A stretch of DNA of 23,435 nt from a virus. Below the pieces are notes generated by a model. That model was given only the letters and a program-made list of their open reading frames with translations, did no database searches and was not told where the DNA came from. The stretch spans positions 1 to 23,435 of the IMG/VR virus record IMGVR_UViG_3300035670_001266; one strand, written 5' to 3'. Both the position numbers and the translations under genes were made by a program. Shown one piece after another: positions 20,638 through 23,435 of the stretch. Positions within the stretch are counted from its first letter, which is position 1, and each line of letters begins with the position of its first letter.

Positions 20638-21750
20638 ATGTATAAATTGAAAGTGCCTGCCGCCGACCTTAAGTTTGTTGGTGCAGAACCCATCTGGACT
20701 AAAGAGCCAGAAAATATTGACACCGAACTTACCCGTGCGCTTAACTGGTACAACTATGTCGCGGATCCGAAAGACTGTCGGGCTTTTCTGGTTGACTGGT
20801 TCAAAGAATATGGCACTAAGGATCAGTTGAAGGCACTTTCAAGCATTTCCGATCGTCTTATTCCTCGTACCTATGCAAACATGGCTCGTATTGGAATGCG
20901 TGGCTTTCCTCTTACCGAAGCGCAGATTGCTCGTATCTGGGAAAACATTTCGGCTCTCTCTACTAAAAAGATTGAAATCGAAGAAGAGACTGTAGTAGAA
21001 CCAGTTGCTAAAGCACCCAAGATTGTCAAGCTGGCTTCTAGTTTTATTGTTTCGGATGTTAATGATGAAATTGATAATCTTATCATTGGCGAAGACCCGA
21101 AGAACATGGGTCAGATCCTCATGCCTTACAAGATGACTGACAAGCAGTATGCCGATTGTGCAGAAAAATTGCAGCCGCTGCTGGCAGAATATGCAGAGGT
21201 TTTGGAACTTCGTCGGACTGATCGCAAGACATTGACAGACGAACAGAAGGAATTTGTGGACTCTTTTCCATTCTCTGGTATCACAATCATTAAGAAGATT
21301 GTGCAGATGATTGAAGGTTACATCAATGACCTAAAGAAGTCTTATGTCAGTAAGCAGGTCGCCAAGGTTCGTAAGAAGAAGCCCAAGGATAAGACAAAAC
21401 TGGTCAAGGGTATTAAGTTTCTGGCTGAGGACGAGAAGTTCGGTAAGAGTATCGAACCCGTCAATCTGTTGAATTGCAGCGAAGTCTGGGTGTATGATAC
21501 TAAGACCCGCAAGTTGTCCAAGTATTACAGTCCCGTTGGAGGCGGCATCACCGTAAAGGGCGCGGCGCTTGTTGGTTACGAAGAATCAATGTCCAGTTGT
21601 AAGTTGCTTCGAAAGCCAGAAGATCAGATTCCTGCATTTCAGGCGCTCAAGAAAAATGACTTGACAAAGTGGTACAGTTCTGTTAAAAGTAAGACTGCGA
21701 ATGTTCGCCCGCGTCTGACGGCGACGACTCTAATTCTGAAAGTATTTTGA
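20638..21750 (+). CDS. conserved phage protein of unknown function
   Basis: A 370-aa soluble protein, first gene after the strong promoter, with a good AAGGAG ribosome site. The N-terminal half is helical: ALNWYNYVADPKDCRAFLVD and RTYANMARIGMRGFPL match a protein that I recall as widespread in large phages but uncharacterised. A long Lys-rich helix with KKKPKDK (about 237-255) follows, then a C-terminal part (about 280-340) with beta strands containing WVYDTKTRKLSKYYSP. There is no catalytic signature. Strong early expression and basic composition suggest binding to nucleic acid or host machinery, but this is inferred. Confidence 0.8.
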   Translation: MYKLKVPAADLKFVGAEPIWTKEPENIDTELTRALNWYNYVADPKDCRAFLVDWFKEYGTKDQLKALSSISDRLIPRTYANMARIGMRGFPLTEAQIARIWENISALSTKKIEIEEETVVEPVAKAPKIVKLASSFIVSDVNDEIDNLIIGEDPKNMGQILMPYKMTDKQYADCAEKLQPLLAEYAEVLELRRTDRKTLTDEQKEFVDSFPFSGITIIKKIVQMIEGYINDLKKSYVSKQVAKVRKKKPKDKTKLVKGIKFLAEDEKFGKSIEPVNLLNCSEVWVYDTKTRKLSKYYSPVGGGITVKGAALVGYEESMSSCKLLRKPEDQIPAFQALKKNDLTKWYSSVKSKTANVRPRLTATTLILKVF

Positions 21751-22076
21751 TGCCAGATAATGACAATGTAACTTATCTTAAAATGCAACCTAAGAATCCG
21801 GATAACGAGGCATTCTCTTATTTTCTGGAAGGTGCATCACAACATGCGGCGTATCAAGATGCAGAGGCTATGGCAGCCGCATGTATGAATGGAATTCTTA
21901 CCGTGATCAATAAAAAGATCGGTGGCATCAAGGATGACAATGTTCATGGTGATGCGGCTGTGATTGCTGTTCTAATTCAAGGTATGTTCATGCGTCAAGT
22001 TGGTGTTCCTTGTCCAGAAATCAATCTTCTGGACGATATTCGTGATATTTTGACTAATAAGGTAGAAAGTGAATGA
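21750..22076 (+). CDS. small hypothetical protein
   Basis: A 108-aa acidic protein starting at ATG 21750, which overlaps the preceding stop (TGATG); an in-frame TTG at 21747 is less likely. The opening PDNDNVTYLKM is followed by two helical stretches (AFSYFLEGASQHAAYQDAEA and GDAAVIAVLIQGMFMRQV). I do not recognise a family. It lacks a clear ribosome site, so coupling to the upstream gene is likely, and it overlaps rnh by ATGA, placing it in the same early operon. Adjacent replication genes make a replication accessory role possible. Confidence 0.7.
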   Translation: MPDNDNVTYLKMQPKNPDNEAFSYFLEGASQHAAYQDAEAMAAACMNGILTVINKKIGGIKDDNVHGDAAVIAVLIQGMFMRQVGVPCPEINLLDDIRDILTNKVESE

Positions 22077-22954
22077 TTGTAGTAGACTTCAACCAAGTTG
22101 CAATTAGCAACATGATGGCCGAACTAGGTGGTCGGCGTGATGTAGAGGTCAATCTTCCTCTTATTCGTCACATGATCATCAATTCAATTCGTTCTTACAA
22201 GCGTAAGTTCGGCGCAGAGTTTGGTGAAATTGTCATTGCATGTGACAATCGTAACTACTGGCGCCGCCAGTTCTTCCCGAACTACAAGGCAAATCGTAAG
22301 AAGTCACGCCAGGATTCTGGCTTTGACTGGAATTCTATCTTCGAAGCCCTGCATCAGGTTCGTGTAGAATTACAAGAGCATTTCCCTTATCCGGTGATCG
22401 ATGTTGATGGTGCAGAAGCCGACGATGTTATCGCAGCCCTTGCTGAATATAGCCAGACTTCGAACACCGATGGTCTACTACCCAGCGCAGAGCCGTTTCT
22501 GGTTCTCTCTGGTGACCACGACTTCAACCAACTCCAGAAATGGTCGAACGTCAAGCAGTATGCACCAGTGCAGAAGAAGTTTGTCAAGTTGACTGAATCG
22601 CCAGAGGCTGTTCTTATGGAACACATTATTACTGGCGACAAGGGCGATGGTGTTCCTAACATCATGTCAGACGATGATACGTTTGTGACTGGTGGTCGCC
22701 AACGTCCTATTCGCAAGCATCTGATTGCAGAGTGGAAGAACCAGCAGCCAGAACAGTTTATCACCAATGATGAGATGTGGCGCAACTTCCAACGCAATCG
22801 TGAACTTGTTGATCTGTCTCGCATTCCTCAAGAAATCAAGGATGCCGTGATAGATAGTTACGAGAAGCAGAAGGGCGGCAGCCGTAGTGGTCTCCTAAAC
22901 TACTTTATCGCAAACCGTATGAAGCAAATGATTGAGTTGATCGATGAATTTTAA
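22073..22954 (+). CDS. rnh: RNase H / 5' nuclease (T4 Rnh-like, FEN family)
   Basis: A 293-aa enzyme of the T4 RNase H type, which removes RNA primers and adjacent DNA 5' to 3' during Okazaki fragment processing. The acidic metal-binding residues line up: D5 in IVVDFNQ, D58 in ACDNRN, E115, D117 and D118 in DGAEADDVI, D148 and D150 in SGDHDF, and D189 and D192 in TGDKGDGVP. The arch region carries YWRRQFFPNYKANRKK (62-77), as in the T4 enzyme. Length is close to T4 Rnh (305 aa). It overlaps the genes on both sides. With gp61 in this window it covers both the making and the removal of primers. Confidence 0.94.
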   Translation: MIVVDFNQVAISNMMAELGGRRDVEVNLPLIRHMIINSIRSYKRKFGAEFGEIVIACDNRNYWRRQFFPNYKANRKKSRQDSGFDWNSIFEALHQVRVELQEHFPYPVIDVDGAEADDVIAALAEYSQTSNTDGLLPSAEPFLVLSGDHDFNQLQKWSNVKQYAPVQKKFVKLTESPEAVLMEHIITGDKGDGVPNIMSDDDTFVTGGRQRPIRKHLIAEWKNQQPEQFITNDEMWRNFQRNRELVDLSRIPQEIKDAVIDSYEKQKGGSRSGLLNYFIANRMKQMIELIDEF

Positions 22955-23408
22955 GAAGCCTATTTTTTATAACTCGGATGAGCGAGTTGGCATTACAGCC
23001 AGTTGTTTTGACCTGTTTCACGCAGGCCATGTTCTTATGTTACAAGAGGCCCGGGCGCAGTGTGATCGCCTAGTAGTTGCCCTACAGACCGATCCCACAA
23101 TTGATCGGCCCGAAAAGAATAAGCCAGTCCAGTCTCTAGTCGAACGTTATATTCAACTTGAGGCTTGCAAGTATGTGGATCAAATCGTTCCATATACTAC
23201 GGAAGAAGACTTGCTAAATATACTACAATGTTACAGTTGGGATGTCCGTATTATCGGTGAAGAATATTACGGAAAGAAATTTACTGGCTGGGACTTAGAT
23301 ATTGAAATTTATTACAACAGCCGTGAACATGGATTTAGCACCACGGAATTGAGAAAGAGAATTGAAAATGGCAGAACGACTACAGCCCAAGAAATTCAAG
23401 CAGATTGA
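22944..23408 (+). CDS. cytidylyltransferase-like nucleotidylyltransferase (TagD/RfaE type)
   Basis: A 154-aa HIGH-superfamily enzyme. GITASCFDLFHAGHVLML (16-33) contains HAGH (26-29), RPEKNKPVQSLVERY carries the basic binding stretch, and STTELRKR (132-139) is the second nucleotide motif. Length and motifs match glycerol-3-phosphate cytidylyltransferases and the RfaE C-terminal domain, which attach a nucleotide to a polyol or sugar phosphate. It overlaps rnh by 11 bases. The substrate is unknown; with the GalE-like enzyme it hints at phage-directed nucleotide-sugar chemistry, perhaps for host surface change or DNA/glycan modification. It is clearly distinct from the nucleotidylyltransferase at 1691. 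Confidence 0.88.
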   Translation: MNFKKPIFYNSDERVGITASCFDLFHAGHVLMLQEARAQCDRLVVALQTDPTIDRPEKNKPVQSLVERYIQLEACKYVDQIVPYTTEEDLLNILQCYSWDVRIIGEEYYGKKFTGWDLDIEIYYNSREHGFSTTELRKRIENGRTTTAQEIQAD

Positions 23409-23435
23409 TCAGGCCCTAAAGTGGGCAACAGAAAC
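23368..23435 (+). CDS. start of a further gene, cut by the window end (partial)
   Basis: ATG 23368 opens a frame that stays open to the window end. The first residues are MAERLQPKKFKQIDQALKWA. A purine-rich GAAAGAGA lies just upstream (about 23352-23359). It would overlap the cytidylyltransferase gene by 41 bases, longer than other overlaps here, so the true start could lie further downstream. The product cannot be named from 22 residues. Confidence 0.45.
   Translation, partial: MAERLQPKKFKQIDQALKWATE

Noticed and set aside
22387-22824. Open frame of 145 codons on the - strand
   Set aside because: It is the antisense of the RNase H gene, whose catalytic Asp residues are intact; Ser/Arg-rich composition is typical of an antisense shadow.
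1-23435. CRISPR array, insertion sequence or integration module
   Set aside because: I saw no regularly spaced direct repeats, no transposase or integrase motifs and no terminal inverted repeats; the tRNA has no integrase next to it and reads as a lytic-phage tRNA.

Overview
This window is a stretch of a lytic T4-like myovirus genome. All 36 protein genes that I support lie on the + strand, packed with ATGA, TAATG or GTGA overlaps. The T4-type markers are the gp61 primase (11981-13021), the RNase H/FEN-type 5' nuclease (22073-22954), two exact TATAAATA late promoters (523 and 4004), and NrdA/NrdB with a glutaredoxin. Several conserved unknown genes resemble those I recall from aquatic T4-like phages of cyanobacteria and alphaproteobacteria. 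The host cannot be fixed from the sequence. The spanin lipoprotein implies a Gram-negative host, and four sigma-70-like promoters suggest that a host-type RNA polymerase reads the early genes.

Layout. (1) 1-519: a sigma-70-like promoter, a tRNA-Arg(UCU) with encoded CCA, and one small unknown gene. (2) 523-3999: a late unit. A ligase-like nucleotidyltransferase begins with what looks like a T4 capsid targeting sequence. A TxGH nucleotidylyltransferase, a beta-rich structural protein and a lysis set (holin-like protein, i-spanin, o-spanin lipoprotein) follow. (3) 4004-11941: a second late unit. It holds a 669-aa modular basic/acidic protein, Dps, a 326-aa modular protein, an Ig-domain structural protein, a small fibre-like protein, two conserved unknowns, a second holin candidate, a two-enzyme endolysin (M15 peptidase plus GH19), a 59-aa EF-hand miniprotein and a tail-anchored coiled-coil protein. 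(4) 11946-14350: gp61 primase, an unknown, a SLOG-family protein and ThyX. (5) 14347-18987: a GalE-like epimerase, an AbrB-MazG fusion, NrdA, glutaredoxin, NrdB and a zinc-ribbon miniprotein. (6) 19012-20589: a GIY-YIG-like protein, a four-TM coiled-coil membrane protein and an SH3-like small protein. (7) 20586-23435: a strong promoter, two unknowns, RNase H, a cytidylyltransferase-like protein and the start of another gene.

How it fits together. The left half makes, fills and releases virions. The right half makes DNA precursors (ThyX, RNR, glutaredoxin, MazG) and processes replication primers (gp61, RNase H). The most interesting theme is the late region, where enzymes and modular proteins carry motifs resembling T4 head-targeting and prohead-protease sites. 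This suggests a set of proteins packaged in the head and perhaps delivered with the DNA, possibly including Dps. Three genes shorter than 60 codons are easy to miss: the o-spanin uses an internal start, and the EF-hand and zinc-ribbon miniproteins are 59 and 50 aa.
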